Below are positions 52,942 to 62,220 of a stretch of 64,000 nucleotides of DNA, in pieces. The DNA is from Mesorhizobium sp. Lineage in GTDB: Bacteria; Pseudomonadota; Alphaproteobacteria; Rhizobiales; Rhizobiaceae. The first letter of the stretch is position 1; the number at the start of each line of letters is the position of its first letter. Under the pieces are notes generated by a model, which saw nothing but the letters and a program-made list of their open reading frames with translations, searched no databases and had not been told where the DNA came from. Location of the stretch: positions 19,278-83,277 of the forward strand of contig SAQE01000024.1 of the NCBI GenBank assembly GCA_004020545.1, read 5' to 3'. The position numbers and the translations under genes are program-made.

Positions 52942-53937
52942 TCAGCCCGCCTCCGGCTGGCGGATGTCGATGTCGCTGAGATAGGTGACGACCGTGGCAT
53001 GCGAGGTCGCCGCCGTCAGCGCGCCGATCACCAGCACCATCAGGCCGACGCCGAGATAGCCGGTGGAGCCGATGGCGAAATTGCCGAACAGCGCGGTCGC
53101 CTGGTCTGCCTGCGGCGTCGCCATGTTGCGCGACGACCACCAGGAAAAGACGATGAAGACGACAATAGCGGCGGCGCCGCCGGCGGCAGCGCCCTTCATG
53201 CCGGTGACCAGGAAGTGCCAGCGGAATTCACGCGCGATGAAACGGGCCTCGGCGCCGACGAAATGCAGCACTTCGATGATGTGCCCGTTGCCGGCCATGG
53301 CGCCGCGCGTGGCGAACACCACCGTCAGCACCGTCGCCGACAATATCAGCGCCAGAACGGCAAAGCCGATCGTTACCGTCGTATGTGCCATGGCGACCAA
53401 ACGGTCGACCCAGGTGCGATGGTCGTCGAGCGCAGCGCTCGGCAGCTTGGGGGTGATCGCGGCGCGCATGGCGGCGAAGTCGGGCGGGCTGGCCTCGTCG
53501 ATGGTGACGACGATGAGGCGCGGCACCGGCAGCTCATCGATGTTGAGGCCGGTGCCCAGCCACGGCTCCAAAAGGCGCGCCGTCGCATCGCGGTCGACGA
53601 TCTTCGTGCCCTTCACACCAGGGAATTCGCTTGCGATCTGCGAGGCCTGCGCGAGGGCTGCCTCCATGTCGAGGCCTTCGACCGGCTTGATCTGGATCGT
53701 CGCCTCGCGCGAGATCTGGTTCTCCCACACCGAGGCGGTGTCGCGCACCAGCGTCACGGCGCCGAAGGTCAGGCAGGACAGGAAGGTCATGATGGCGATG
53801 ACCAGCACCAGCGCCCGGCCGGCGATGTTCTGCGCCGGCACGATCGGCGCCATCTTGCGCTGGACGCGCCGCATAGTCGGCATCGTCTCGACGGCTTCCT
53901 CATGCAGGTGATCGGCTGCAAGATCAGTCATAGACAT
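52942..53937 (-). CDS. ftsX: Cell division ABC permease FtsX
   Basis: 331 residues with a cytoplasmic N-terminus, one helix, a large periplasmic domain (about 70-200) and three further helices, the FtsX topology. With FtsE it relays septal signals to peptidoglycan hydrolases. The ATG at 53937 (or 53931) lies within the end of ftsE, so the two are coupled. The end of the protein (DIDIRQPEAG) is normal. Confidence 0.9.
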   Translation of the reverse strand: MSMTDLAADHLHEEAVETMPTMRRVQRKMAPIVPAQNIAGRALVLVIAIMTFLSCLTFGAVTLVRDTASVWENQISREATIQIKPVEGLDMEAALAQASQIASEFPGVKGTKIVDRDATARLLEPWLGTGLNIDELPVPRLIVVTIDEASPPDFAAMRAAITPKLPSAALDDHRTWVDRLVAMAHTTVTIGFAVLALILSATVLTVVFATRGAMAGNGHIIEVLHFVGAEARFIAREFRWHFLVTGMKGAAAGGAAAIVVFIVFSWWSSRNMATPQADQATALFGNFAIGSTGYLGVGLMVLVIGALTAATSHATVVTYLSDIDIRQPEAG

Positions 53938-54583
53938 CCAGCCTTCCGCCGGCGAGAATCATGCGTCGCGCATCGACCTGCTCCATCAGGCCAAGGTCGT
54001 GAGTGGCGATCACCACGGCCGTGCCCAGCCGGTTGAGCTCGATGAACAGCCTCAGCAGCCGGCGCGCCAGCGGCGGATCGACATTGCCGGTCGGCTCGTC
54101 GGCCAGCAGGATTTCCGGCTGCTCGATCAACGCCCGCGCGATCGCCGCGCGCTGCTTCTCGCCGCCGGACAAGACCGGCGGCAGCACATGCATGCGGTCG
54201 CCGAGGCCGACCCATTTCAGCAGTTCGGTCACGTCAGTGCGATAGCCTGCCTCCTCGCGCCCGCGCACGCGCAAAGGCAGCGCGACGTTCTCATAGGTCG
54301 TCATGTGGTCGAGCAGGCGGAAATCCTGAAACACCACGCCGATGCGGCGCCTGAGCAGCGGCAGCTCGCCGCGCGAGATGCGCGAGCGGTCCTTGCCGAA
54401 AATGGTGATCAGGCCGCGCGTCGGCTTCAGCGACATGAAGAGCAGGCGCAGCAAGGTCGTCTTGCCGGCGCCGGAAGGGCCGCTCAGGAACTGAAAGGAA
54501 CGCTCCGGAATGTGCAGGGAAATGTCGCGGAGGATCTCCGGACCCATGCCATAGCGGAGGCCGACATTTTCAAAGCGGATCAC
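53924..54583 (-). CDS. ftsE: Cell division ATP-binding protein FtsE
   Basis: 219 residues. MIRFENVGLRYGMGPEIL at the start, Walker A GPSGAGKTTLL near 37, ABC signature LSGGEKQR near 142, Walker B ILLADEPTGN near 163 and the switch His in ATHDLGLM. The complete motif set supports an active ATPase. It overlaps ftsX by 14 bases and is divergent from the gene at 54764. Confidence 0.95.
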   Translation of the reverse strand: MIRFENVGLRYGMGPEILRDISLHIPERSFQFLSGPSGAGKTTLLRLLFMSLKPTRGLITIFGKDRSRISRGELPLLRRRIGVVFQDFRLLDHMTTYENVALPLRVRGREEAGYRTDVTELLKWVGLGDRMHVLPPVLSGGEKQRAAIARALIEQPEILLADEPTGNVDPPLARRLLRLFIELNRLGTAVVIATHDLGLMEQVDARRMILAGGRLDVYD

Positions 54584-54763
54584 GTTCGGCGACCTGAAAC
54601 CTTGGGCGGCGTCCTGCCAGCCTGTTCTCTACAAAGACCATCGGCCGGCATGGTTAATCGTCGGTTAATTTCGGTTCGTTTTCGACGTTTCACGGCTGTT
54701 CCGGTGGGGAAGCGTTAACCATTTCCGTTTACCCAAAAGCTACCAAGACTCACAGGGGCCGTA

Positions 54764-55411
54764 ATGGCTGAGAAACGAACCGCGCGCCCTGTTTCCGGCG
54801 AAATCATGACCGATCCGGCGGCAAATGCGGCGCCGGAGCGCGTCATGCACGATACGCCGGCCGACATCGTCGATGCCGATTATGTGGTGCTGCCGCGTCC
54901 CGCTGTTCGTCTGGAACCGACTGCGGCGCCGTCAGCACCGCCACAAACCTCCTCGACGCCACCGATCGAAGGCATGGGCATGCTGCGTAAGCCGGAGGCT
55001 GCGCCGGCGCGGTCCTCGCGCGGCGGCCCGATCTTCTGGATCGCTGGCATCGGCATGGCGCTCGCCGCCTTCTGGGTGTCGGGCGGACATGCCCTGGTGC
55101 GCCAGAGCCTGTTCTGGACGACCTCGCAGCCGGCAGGCGCGTTCAGCATTTCCGGCGTCACCTCGCGTATCGACGCCTCGGGGCTTAAACCGGTCCTGTT
55201 CGTCGACGGCGAGGCTGCCAATGACGGGGTAAGCGCACAGTCGCTGCCGCCGCTCGAGATCCGCGTCACCGACAATGCCAGCAATGTCATCCGCTACAGG
55301 CTGGGGACATCCAACCGTTCGCTGGCGCCCGGCGAAAGATTCGGCTTTTCCAGCCGGCTCGAAGTGCCTAGAAACGGCGTAAGGGCCGTGTCGGTCACCT
55401 TCGCCGGCTAG
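54764..55411 (+). CDS. Single-pass membrane protein, DUF3426-like C-terminus
   Basis: 215 residues: a Pro/Ala-rich cytoplasmic part (1-95), one helix (PIFWIAGIGMALAAFWVSGG) and a C-terminal domain resembling DUF3426 (LPPLEIRVTDNASNVIRY). In many rhizobia the gene divergent from ftsE encodes a zinc-ribbon (MJ0042-type) protein of this layout; here no CxxC pair is seen at the N-terminus. Function unknown. hpt follows after 25 bases. Confidence 0.72.
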   Translation: MAEKRTARPVSGEIMTDPAANAAPERVMHDTPADIVDADYVVLPRPAVRLEPTAAPSAPPQTSSTPPIEGMGMLRKPEAAPARSSRGGPIFWIAGIGMALAAFWVSGGHALVRQSLFWTTSQPAGAFSISGVTSRIDASGLKPVLFVDGEAANDGVSAQSLPPLEIRVTDNASNVIRYRLGTSNRSLAPGERFGFSSRLEVPRNGVRAVSVTFAG

Positions 55412-55436
55412 GCGATCTCCTCTGGAAAGGTAGTTG

Positions 55437-55979
55437 ATGCCAGTTGTGCGCGGCAAGGACATCGAGGTCCTGTTTTCGGCGTCGGCGATTGCCCGCCGCA
55501 ATCTCGAACTCGCCAAGGAGATCGCCGGCCGCGACTATCACGACTTGCTCGTGATCTCGATCCTGAAGGGCTCGTTCGTTTTCGCTGCCGATCTCATCCG
55601 CGCCATGCATGATGTCGGCCTGTCGCCCGAGGTCGAGTTCATCTTCATTTCCAGCTATGGCGCCGGCACCACCAGCGGCGAGGTCAGGGTGCTGCGCGAC
55701 ATAGACAACGAGGTCGCCGGACGCGACGTGCTTTTGATCGACGACATCCTGGAATCCGGCAAGACGCTTTCCTTCACCCGCGACCTCATGCTGTCGCGCG
55801 GCGCCAAAAGCTGCGCCGTCGCGGTGCTGCTCGACAAGCGCATGCGCCGCCAGACCACGCTCAACGCCGACTATGTCGGCTTCGACTGCCCCGACTATTT
55901 CGTCGTCGGCTACGGCATGGACGTCGCGCACGCGTTTCGGGAATTGCCGTTCGTCGGCGTGGTCAAGGGCGACGCCTGA
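55437..55979 (+). CDS. hpt: Hypoxanthine phosphoribosyltransferase
   Basis: 180 residues. The PRPP-binding motif VLLIDDILESGKTL lies near residue 100; ISILKGSFVFAADLIRAM near 40 and the C-terminal GYGMDVAHAFRELPFVGVV are typical. It salvages hypoxanthine or guanine to the nucleotide. The ATG at 55437 has GGAAAGG six bases upstream. An adjacent TTG was not chosen. Confidence 0.94.
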   Translation: MPVVRGKDIEVLFSASAIARRNLELAKEIAGRDYHDLLVISILKGSFVFAADLIRAMHDVGLSPEVEFIFISSYGAGTTSGEVRVLRDIDNEVAGRDVLLIDDILESGKTLSFTRDLMLSRGAKSCAVAVLLDKRMRRQTTLNADYVGFDCPDYFVVGYGMDVAHAFRELPFVGVVKGDA

Positions 55980-56062
55980 CCCTCGAAGCGGAATCCGTGA
56001 CGACCCCGTCGACCGTTCGAATTTTCAGAAAAAGTCAACGTTTCCGCGCCATGTATCTCGGC

Positions 56063-56434
56063 ATGGCAAAGCTTCTGATCGTCGAGGACGATGAGTCCGT
56101 CCGCACTCTCGCCGCCCGCGCGCTGGAGCGCGACGGGCACAACGTGGCTGTCGCCGCCGACGGCGCGCAAGGGCTGGCGCTGATCCAGCAGGCGCATGGC
56201 GGCTACGATCTCGTGGTTTCCGACATCCGCATGCCGGAGATGGACGGCATCGAGATGGCGACGGCGGCGGCGAAACAGTTCCCGGCGATGAAGATCATGT
56301 TGATGACCGGCTATGCCGACCAGCGCGAGCGCGCCGAGGAATTGAACGGCATCATCCTCGACGTGGTGCAGAAGCCGTTCACGCTTGCCGAAATCCGCGC
56401 CCGCGTCGGCCGCGCGCTTAGCTGCTTCGCCTGA
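56063..56434 (+). CDS. cpdR: Response regulator CpdR
   Basis: 123-residue stand-alone receiver domain. MAKLLIVEDDESVRTLAARA gives the acidic pocket, the phosphorylation site Asp lies in VVSDIRMPEMDG, and MLMTGYADQRERAEE and DVVQKPFTLAEIRARV match the CpdR family. In Caulobacter and rhizobia, unphosphorylated CpdR directs ClpXP to degrade cell-cycle regulators at the pole. Start at 56063; an ATG at 56051 is the alternative. Confidence 0.9.
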   Translation: MAKLLIVEDDESVRTLAARALERDGHNVAVAADGAQGLALIQQAHGGYDLVVSDIRMPEMDGIEMATAAAKQFPAMKIMLMTGYADQRERAEELNGIILDVVQKPFTLAEIRARVGRALSCFA

Positions 56435-56441
56435 TTATTCT

Positions 56442-57392
56442 CTATACCGCGTCACCGGTTGCCGCGAGCGTCGATACGGCGCCCCGGCGCCGCTCGCCGT
56501 TGAGCGCGAGCAGGCCGGCGCCAATGATCAGCGCCGCGCCGAGCACGGTCGTCACGCGCGGTACCTCGGCGAAGAACAGGAACCCCCAGAGCGGCGACCA
56601 GAGAATGCCGGTATATTCGAAGGTGGCGACGCGGTTGGCGGGCGCCATCCGATAGGCCTGCGACAACAAAATCATGCCGGCGGAGGCGACGAAGCCGCAA
56701 GCGGCCATCTTGAGGAAGTCCGGCATGGTCGGCCACACCCATGGCCGCACCAGGAAGTCGAGGCTCGGATGACCCGCGTGGGTGATGCCGGCAAGATGAA
56801 ATATGGCGGCGACCGCCACGGCGCCGGTGAGGTAGGCGCCGTTCTGGTAGAAGGCCATGACGGTGGAGGATTCGGTATCGCCGATCCGGCGCGCCATCAG
56901 CTGCGAGAAGCCGTAGAGGAATGCCGAGCCGAGCGACAGCAGCGCCGCCCAGTCGAGCACTCCGGCGCCCGGACGCAGCATCACGACCACCCCGACAAGG
57001 CCGATCAGCACCGTCGTCAGCGTCCGCCAGGAGACGTGCTCGCCGAGATAGGGCCCGGCGAGCGCCATGATGAAAAGCGGCGCCATGAAATAAAGCGCTA
57101 TCGCGTCGGCCAGCGATAGAGCGGCGATCGCCAGGTAGTAGACGGTGTAGGACGAGAACTGGATGAAGGCGCGCAGCGTCAGCATGCCGGATCGCTTCGA
57201 CAGCAGCGCCTTCAGGCCGGCATCGGCATGGACGATAACGATCAGGATCGGCAGCGCGACGATGGCGCGAATCGCCATCACTTCGGTCACCGGATAGCTG
57301 CCCGAAACCGCCTTCACCAGCGGGTCCTGCAACGAAAAAACGAGAACGCCCAGGCAGAGGCTTAAGACGCCAAGTACCATCCGGTTCTGCAT
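56442..57392 (-). CDS. DMT-superfamily transporter (EamA)
   Basis: 316 residues, ten predicted helices in two EamA repeats. VLVFSLQDPLVKAVSGSYP and AIALYFMAPLFIMALAGPYLGE are typical of the RhaT/S-adenosylmethionine carrier-like subgroup. The ATG at 57392 starts MQNRMVLGVLSL; the longer open frame upstream is not supported. Substrate unknown. Convergent with cpdR and divergent from a LysR gene that may control it. Confidence 0.88.
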   Translation of the reverse strand: MQNRMVLGVLSLCLGVLVFSLQDPLVKAVSGSYPVTEVMAIRAIVALPILIVIVHADAGLKALLSKRSGMLTLRAFIQFSSYTVYYLAIAALSLADAIALYFMAPLFIMALAGPYLGEHVSWRTLTTVLIGLVGVVVMLRPGAGVLDWAALLSLGSAFLYGFSQLMARRIGDTESSTVMAFYQNGAYLTGAVAVAAIFHLAGITHAGHPSLDFLVRPWVWPTMPDFLKMAACGFVASAGMILLSQAYRMAPANRVATFEYTGILWSPLWGFLFFAEVPRVTTVLGAALIIGAGLLALNGERRRGAVSTLAATGDAV

Positions 57393-57580
57393 CGACGTTC
57401 CAGCGAAAAAGAGCCCGCCACCGTTTCGGGCAGCGGGCACGAGTGAGGACTCTTCGAATTGGTCCGCGGCCGATTTCGCGGCCGCATATCCAATGGGTGC
57501 TGTGACTATCCTGCGGTGTTTGACATGTTGCAAACGAATTGGAATGATGCCAGCAATCAAAATTCCTTATGGCGACTTCC

Positions 57581-58459
57581 ATGAAACCCACCCTCGACAG
57601 CGACCTCCTGCGCACCTTCGTTGCGGTGGCCGAGACGGGCAATTTCACCAAGGCTGCCGAAAAGGCCGGACGCACCCAGTCGGCTGTTTCCATGCAGATG
57701 AAGAAGCTGGAGGACATGGTTGGCGACAGCCTGTTCGAGCGCGGCTCGCGCGGCGTGGCGCTGACGCGGCGCGGCGGCGAGCTCATCACCAACGCCCGCC
57801 GCATCGTTTCGCTGCTCGACGAGACCGCGGCGTCGCTGGTGGCGCCGCCGCTCGGCGGGCTGGTGCGCATCGGGATCCCAGCCGAATACGGCCGTTCGAT
57901 CCTGTCGCGGGCGCTCGGCGAATTCGCCAAACGCCATCCGCGCGTCGAGGTCACGGTGCGCTACGCTCACTCCGACTCGCAGGTGAGGGCGCTTGCGGCC
58001 GGCGAACTCGACCTCGCCGTGGTGTTCGAGTGGGAAGGTTTTTCCGGCGGCGAGGTGCTGATGCACGATCCCACGGTATGGGTGACATCGACACTGCATC
58101 ACATGCATGAGGAGCGGCCGGTGCCGATCGCGCTTTACAGCCGCAATGGCTGGTGCCGCGACTTCGCGATCAAGTCGCTGCAGCAGCGCGGCCTCGACTA
58201 CCGCGTCGCCTATACCAGCGACACCAATGGCGGCCTGACGCTGGCGGTCACTTCGGGCTTGGCGATCGCACCGATCTCGCGCAGCAACATCCCGCCCGAC
58301 TGCCGCGAGCTGACGGCCGCCGACGGCTTCGGCGACATCGATTCCTCCAATGTGGTGCTGCATCGCAATCCGTTGGCGACCGGCGAAGCGATCGACGGCA
58401 TGGAAAACGCGATCCGCGAGGCTTTCATGCTGACCAGGCAGGCCGCGCCGGCAGCATAG
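57581..58459 (+). CDS. LysR-family transcriptional regulator
   Basis: 292 residues (ATG at 57569 would add four). The helix-turn-helix FTKAAEKAGRTQSAVSMQMK is near residue 22, followed by a type 2 periplasmic-binding-like effector domain. It is divergent from a DMT transporter gene across about 190 bases, so that transporter is its likely target. The subgroup resembles regulators that control exporters or degradation pathways. Confidence 0.88.
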   Translation: MKPTLDSDLLRTFVAVAETGNFTKAAEKAGRTQSAVSMQMKKLEDMVGDSLFERGSRGVALTRRGGELITNARRIVSLLDETAASLVAPPLGGLVRIGIPAEYGRSILSRALGEFAKRHPRVEVTVRYAHSDSQVRALAAGELDLAVVFEWEGFSGGEVLMHDPTVWVTSTLHHMHEERPVPIALYSRNGWCRDFAIKSLQQRGLDYRVAYTSDTNGGLTLAVTSGLAIAPISRSNIPPDCRELTAADGFGDIDSSNVVLHRNPLATGEAIDGMENAIREAFMLTRQAAPAA

Positions 58460-58492
58460 ATGCCGGCTGCGGCGATCTAGGGGGACCGCCGC

Positions 58493-61099
58493 CTATTTCA
58501 GTTCGAGCAGCCGCTCGAGATAGCTGCGTTCAATGTCTGGGCTGAGCGCGTTACCGAGGCGCTTGCGGATTGCGTCGAGGATCTGGCGGGCGCGCTGCAC
58601 GTCGATCTCGTCCGGCACCTTGACGGAGTTGCCGTCGTCGGAACCCTTGGTGGCGCGCGGCCGGCCGAGCGGATCGCGGTCGGCGTCCTGCTGGCGCCCG
58701 CCCTGCTCGCTGCCGCCCTGGTCGCCCTGCATGGCCTGCATCTGCTTCATCATGTCCTTGGCGCCGCGGCGCAGCGCCTCCAGCGCGCGGCCCTGGTGGC
58801 CGACGGCCTCGTCGCCGTTGCCCTCGCCAAGCGACTGCTCGGCATCGCCCATGGATTTGCCGGCCTCGCCGAAGCCCTCATTGGGCTGCATGCCCATGCC
58901 TTCGAGGCCCTTCTTCAGCTTGTCGAGGTCGCCCTGCAGCTGGCCCTGGCCCTCCTGCAGCTGCTTCAGCGCGTCGGCCAGGTCCTTTGGCGACATCCCC
59001 GGCCGGCCGAGCGGATCGCGGTCATCGCCGGGGCCGGGCTTCTGCCCGTCCGGCGATTGAACCTGCTCGCCATCCTCGCCCATCTGCTGGTCGCCGTTTT
59101 GGCCACGCTGGCCGCGCTGCATCTGGTCGAGGCGGAAAGTGTCGTTCATCATCTCCTGCTGGCGCCGCATGATCTCGCCCAGCTTGTCCATCTGCTGGCG
59201 CATCTCGCTGTCCTGCTCGCCGCCCTGCTGCTGACGGCCGGCCTGCAGGTTGTTCATCATGTCCTGCAGCTCCGACAGAAGCTGCTGGGCCCTGTCGCGG
59301 TCCCCGGATTTGGCGAGGTTTTCGATCTCGTCCATCATCCGGTCGATATCGCTCTGGCGCAGCTCCCGGCCGTTCTGCTGCATCTGCGGCGCATTCGGGT
59401 TCTGCTGCGCGCGCTGGGCGAACTCCTGCAGGAACTGGTTCATCGCCTCGCGCAATTCCTTCATCGCCTTGTCGAGCTCTTCGTCGCTGGCGCCGTTCTT
59501 GATGGCGTCCTGCAGCGCCTGCTGCGCCTGGCGCAGTCGCCGCTCGGCGGCCGACAGATTGCCTTCCTCGATGCCGAGCGCGATCTCCCACAGATAAGAC
59601 ACCTCGTTGCGAAGCTGGTCATCGCTGCCTGCGAGCTTCAGCCGGCTCCTCGCGCTCATGATCGCGAGATAATGCGACATGTTGTCGAAGGTGTCCTCGG
59701 GGCGCAGCGTGATCGCGTCCATCAGGTCGAGCACGCGCGGCTTGGCGTTGGTGTCGAGCGCCAGCAGCCGGCGCTGCTCGATCACGGCGCGGGCCAGCGG
59801 ATTGGAGAAGGGCCGCTCCGGCATCACCAGTGTCTTGGTTTCGCTGGTGGCGGTGTGGCCGGCATCATCCGTGGCGGTGAGGGTCAGCTTTATGGTGCTG
59901 CCGGCCCAGACATGCTCGGTCAGATCCTTGGTCGTCTTGGCCGCGTTCGCCTTGCCGCCGCGGCGCGGCAGCGTCAACGGCATGTCGGGCGGGCCATAGA
60001 GCGGATGCGCATTGGCCGGCGGCGGATCCGACAGCTCGAAGACCGCCTTGGCCGAGGCTGCGCCATAGTCGTCGTCGATCTGGTAGTTGAGCTCGATGGC
60101 GCCATTGACGGCGCGCTTCGGTTCGCCGACGTAACGGATCGTCGGAGGCTTGTCCGGGATGATGGCGAATGCCCAGTGGCCGAGATCGTCCTCGCCGGAC
60201 TTCAGCGTCAGCGTGCCGTCGGCGTTCAGCTTGCCGGAGAATTGGCGCACCTTGAGCTGGGCAGCGGCTGGGGGCGCCGGCTGGGCGGCGGCGGGCTTGA
60301 CACCCTTCGGCGCAGCCGGCTCGATCGCTCGGGCGTTGCCGCTTGTGTCGGCATAGCTCAGAGTTTCCTCGCCAGAACCGCCGGTAACGCGCAGCGAGAC
60401 GTCGCTGCCTTGCGGGATGCTGAAGGTCTGCGCGGCCTGATTGGCGTCGGCGGTCAGAAACAGCGGCGGCTTGCCGGTATAGGCGGGCGGCGTCACCCAG
60501 GCATCGATGCGCGGCGGCACGGTATCGCGCGCGGCGCTGGCGACGAAGCCGTCGCCGATCCTGCCGCCGAAAGGTCCGAACGAGAAGGCGAAGGCGGTGA
60601 CGAACAGCAGCCCCACCAGGGCCCGCAGGCCCCAGCGGTCGTAGTCCGGCACGCTTGTGCGCGGCCTGTCGGCGCCGAGGCTGGAGAGCCGCTCCGCCAT
60701 GCGCTTCTGGTGCTCCCGCCAGAGCGCCTGCGAGAAAACGCTCTCCGCGCCGCTCGGCCGGTCGGTCTGCGCCTGCACGGGACTGTGCAGCAACTCATTT
60801 GCCGCCTCGATGCGCCGGTCGACCTCGGCGGCGGACGGCATGCGGAAGAAGCGCAGCGGATAGAACGCCGCCAGCGCCGATACGGCGAACAGAATGAGGA
60901 GACCGATCCGCACCGGATCCGGGAGGCGCTGGAACAGGCCCAGCCAGGAGATGCTGAAGAACAGGGCGGCCGCGATCGCCAGCGGCAAGAGCAGCGGCCA
61001 GCCGCGCTCGAAGGTCATCGAGGCCCGCGTCGCCAACCGGCTCAAGGCAAGACGCCCGGCCAGACCACGTTCGCTGCTGGAAATGGCTCGTTCCGTCAT
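58493..61099 (-). CDS. TIGR02302-family (DUF4175) membrane protein
   Basis: 868 residues. Two or three hydrophobic helices lie in the first 180 residues (LPLAIAAALFFSISWLGLF; LLFVTAFAFSFGPFG), then a beta-rich extracytoplasmic part, then a long helical region with Gln/Asp/Gly-rich low-complexity stretches (about 600-830) and a C-terminal helical tail. This matches TIGR02302, a protein restricted mainly to Rhizobiales, whose function is unknown. It was not annotated on the other strand although that strand has long open frames. Confidence 0.85.
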   Translation of the reverse strand: MTERAISSSERGLAGRLALSRLATRASMTFERGWPLLLPLAIAAALFFSISWLGLFQRLPDPVRIGLLILFAVSALAAFYPLRFFRMPSAAEVDRRIEAANELLHSPVQAQTDRPSGAESVFSQALWREHQKRMAERLSSLGADRPRTSVPDYDRWGLRALVGLLFVTAFAFSFGPFGGRIGDGFVASAARDTVPPRIDAWVTPPAYTGKPPLFLTADANQAAQTFSIPQGSDVSLRVTGGSGEETLSYADTSGNARAIEPAAPKGVKPAAAQPAPPAAAQLKVRQFSGKLNADGTLTLKSGEDDLGHWAFAIIPDKPPTIRYVGEPKRAVNGAIELNYQIDDDYGAASAKAVFELSDPPPANAHPLYGPPDMPLTLPRRGGKANAAKTTKDLTEHVWAGSTIKLTLTATDDAGHTATSETKTLVMPERPFSNPLARAVIEQRRLLALDTNAKPRVLDLMDAITLRPEDTFDNMSHYLAIMSARSRLKLAGSDDQLRNEVSYLWEIALGIEEGNLSAAERRLRQAQQALQDAIKNGASDEELDKAMKELREAMNQFLQEFAQRAQQNPNAPQMQQNGRELRQSDIDRMMDEIENLAKSGDRDRAQQLLSELQDMMNNLQAGRQQQGGEQDSEMRQQMDKLGEIMRRQQEMMNDTFRLDQMQRGQRGQNGDQQMGEDGEQVQSPDGQKPGPGDDRDPLGRPGMSPKDLADALKQLQEGQGQLQGDLDKLKKGLEGMGMQPNEGFGEAGKSMGDAEQSLGEGNGDEAVGHQGRALEALRRGAKDMMKQMQAMQGDQGGSEQGGRQQDADRDPLGRPRATKGSDDGNSVKVPDEIDVQRARQILDAIRKRLGNALSPDIERSYLERLLELK

Positions 61100-61210
61100 C
61101 GGCCCTTCCTGCCCGGGCAGGATAGCCCGGACCTCATGAGCAGAATACCAGCAAACACGGCAAAGGCGAGGCGGGTTCCAAAATCGTGAAGCGGTTCGCC
61201 CCTGTTATGG

Positions 61211-62167
61211 TCAGAAATTCGCGGGATTTGTGTTGGACCCGCAGACCAGAACGGCAACGCGCTCGTCCGGCGAAGGCTGGTAGCGGCCCGAAAGCACTGA
61301 CGCGAAGGCGGCGGCGCCGCCGGGCTCGGCAATGATTCGCACGCGGTCCCAGAGCGCTTTCTGCGCAGCTATGATGTCGTCGTCGCTGACCAGAATAGAG
61401 CGCTCGACGAAGGCTTCCGCGATCGGGAACATCATTTCGCCGACGCGCTTCGGCGCCAGCGAATCGGCGGCGATCCCTTCCGCCGGCGCATCGACCGGCT
61501 TGCCGGCCTCGAACGCGCGGTAAAGCGTCGGCGCGCCCTCGGGCTCGATGGCGATGATGCGGATGCGCCCTGAGAACCAGGCTGCGATGCCGCCGATCAG
61601 ACCGCCGCCGCCGACGGCGACCAGAAGCGTGTCGATCCTGGGCAGGTCGGCTTCGATCTCGAGGCCGACCGTGCCCTGGCCGATGAGCGTTTCTTCCTGA
61701 TTGAAGGCATGGATCTGTAGGGCACCGGTCTTTTCGGCAAAATCCTCGCTGGCGGCCAGCGCTTCGGCATAGCGCGCGCCGCCGACGATCAGCTCGGCGC
61801 CGTAGCCGCGGATGCGCTCGAGTTTCGCCGGCGGGCTGACCTCGGGCACGAAGATGGTGGCTCTGTGCCCGAGCTTCATGGCGGCATAGGCGACGGCAGC
61901 GCCATGATTGCCGCCGGAGGCGGCGACGACGCCGGCTTCCGGCACCTGCCGCTCGAGCAGGTTGGTGAAGGCGCCGCGCGCCTTGAACGAGCCGGAATGC
62001 TGCAGGCATTCGAGCTTCAGGTCGACCGGAAAGGCCGGCCGGCCGAAATCCGCCATGTCGACGCGCATCACCGGCGTATGGCGTACATAGGGGCGAATGC
62101 GCGGCTCCACGGCGGCAATGCGTTCGCGTGTGATCGTCCCTTTGTCCAATGGGCTGGTGTTCAGCAT
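61211..62167 (-). CDS. PLP-dependent threonine/serine dehydratase family protein
   Basis: 318 residues, fold type II. The PLP lysine is in GSFKARGAFT, the phosphate-binding loop near residue 100 is SGGNHGAAV, and VGGGGLIGGIAAW is the Gly-rich cofactor loop. It lacks a C-terminal regulatory ACT domain, so it resembles catabolic threonine/serine dehydratases or related enzymes. It is divergent from an ArsR regulator across 50 bases. Confidence 0.88.
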   Translation of the reverse strand: MLNTSPLDKGTITRERIAAVEPRIRPYVRHTPVMRVDMADFGRPAFPVDLKLECLQHSGSFKARGAFTNLLERQVPEAGVVAASGGNHGAAVAYAAMKLGHRATIFVPEVSPPAKLERIRGYGAELIVGGARYAEALAASEDFAEKTGALQIHAFNQEETLIGQGTVGLEIEADLPRIDTLLVAVGGGGLIGGIAAWFSGRIRIIAIEPEGAPTLYRAFEAGKPVDAPAEGIAADSLAPKRVGEMMFPIAEAFVERSILVSDDDIIAAQKALWDRVRIIAEPGGAAAFASVLSGRYQPSPDERVAVLVCGSNTNPANF

Positions 62168-62190
62168 GCGCGGCTCCCTAGGGTTGACTT

Positions 62191-62220
62191 CAATTAGTAA
62201 CTTAGCAAAATGACTAAATG
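62191..62220. promoter_or_regulatory. Candidate operator of the ArsR gene and dehydratase
   Basis: CAATTAGT (62191-62198) and ACTAAATG (62213-62220) are an inverted repeat with one mismatch, spaced by 14 bases, in an A/T-rich island of a G/C-rich region. The right half contains the ArsR start codon. ArsR repressors often bind such imperfect palindromes in shared promoters. Confidence 0.45.

Noticed and set aside
58796-61189. Plus-strand open frame of 797 codons opposite the TIGR02302 gene
   Set aside because: It is an antisense shadow of a G/C-rich gene with Gln-rich repeats; the minus-strand protein matches a known family, while the plus-strand translation has leucine/alanine bias without domains.
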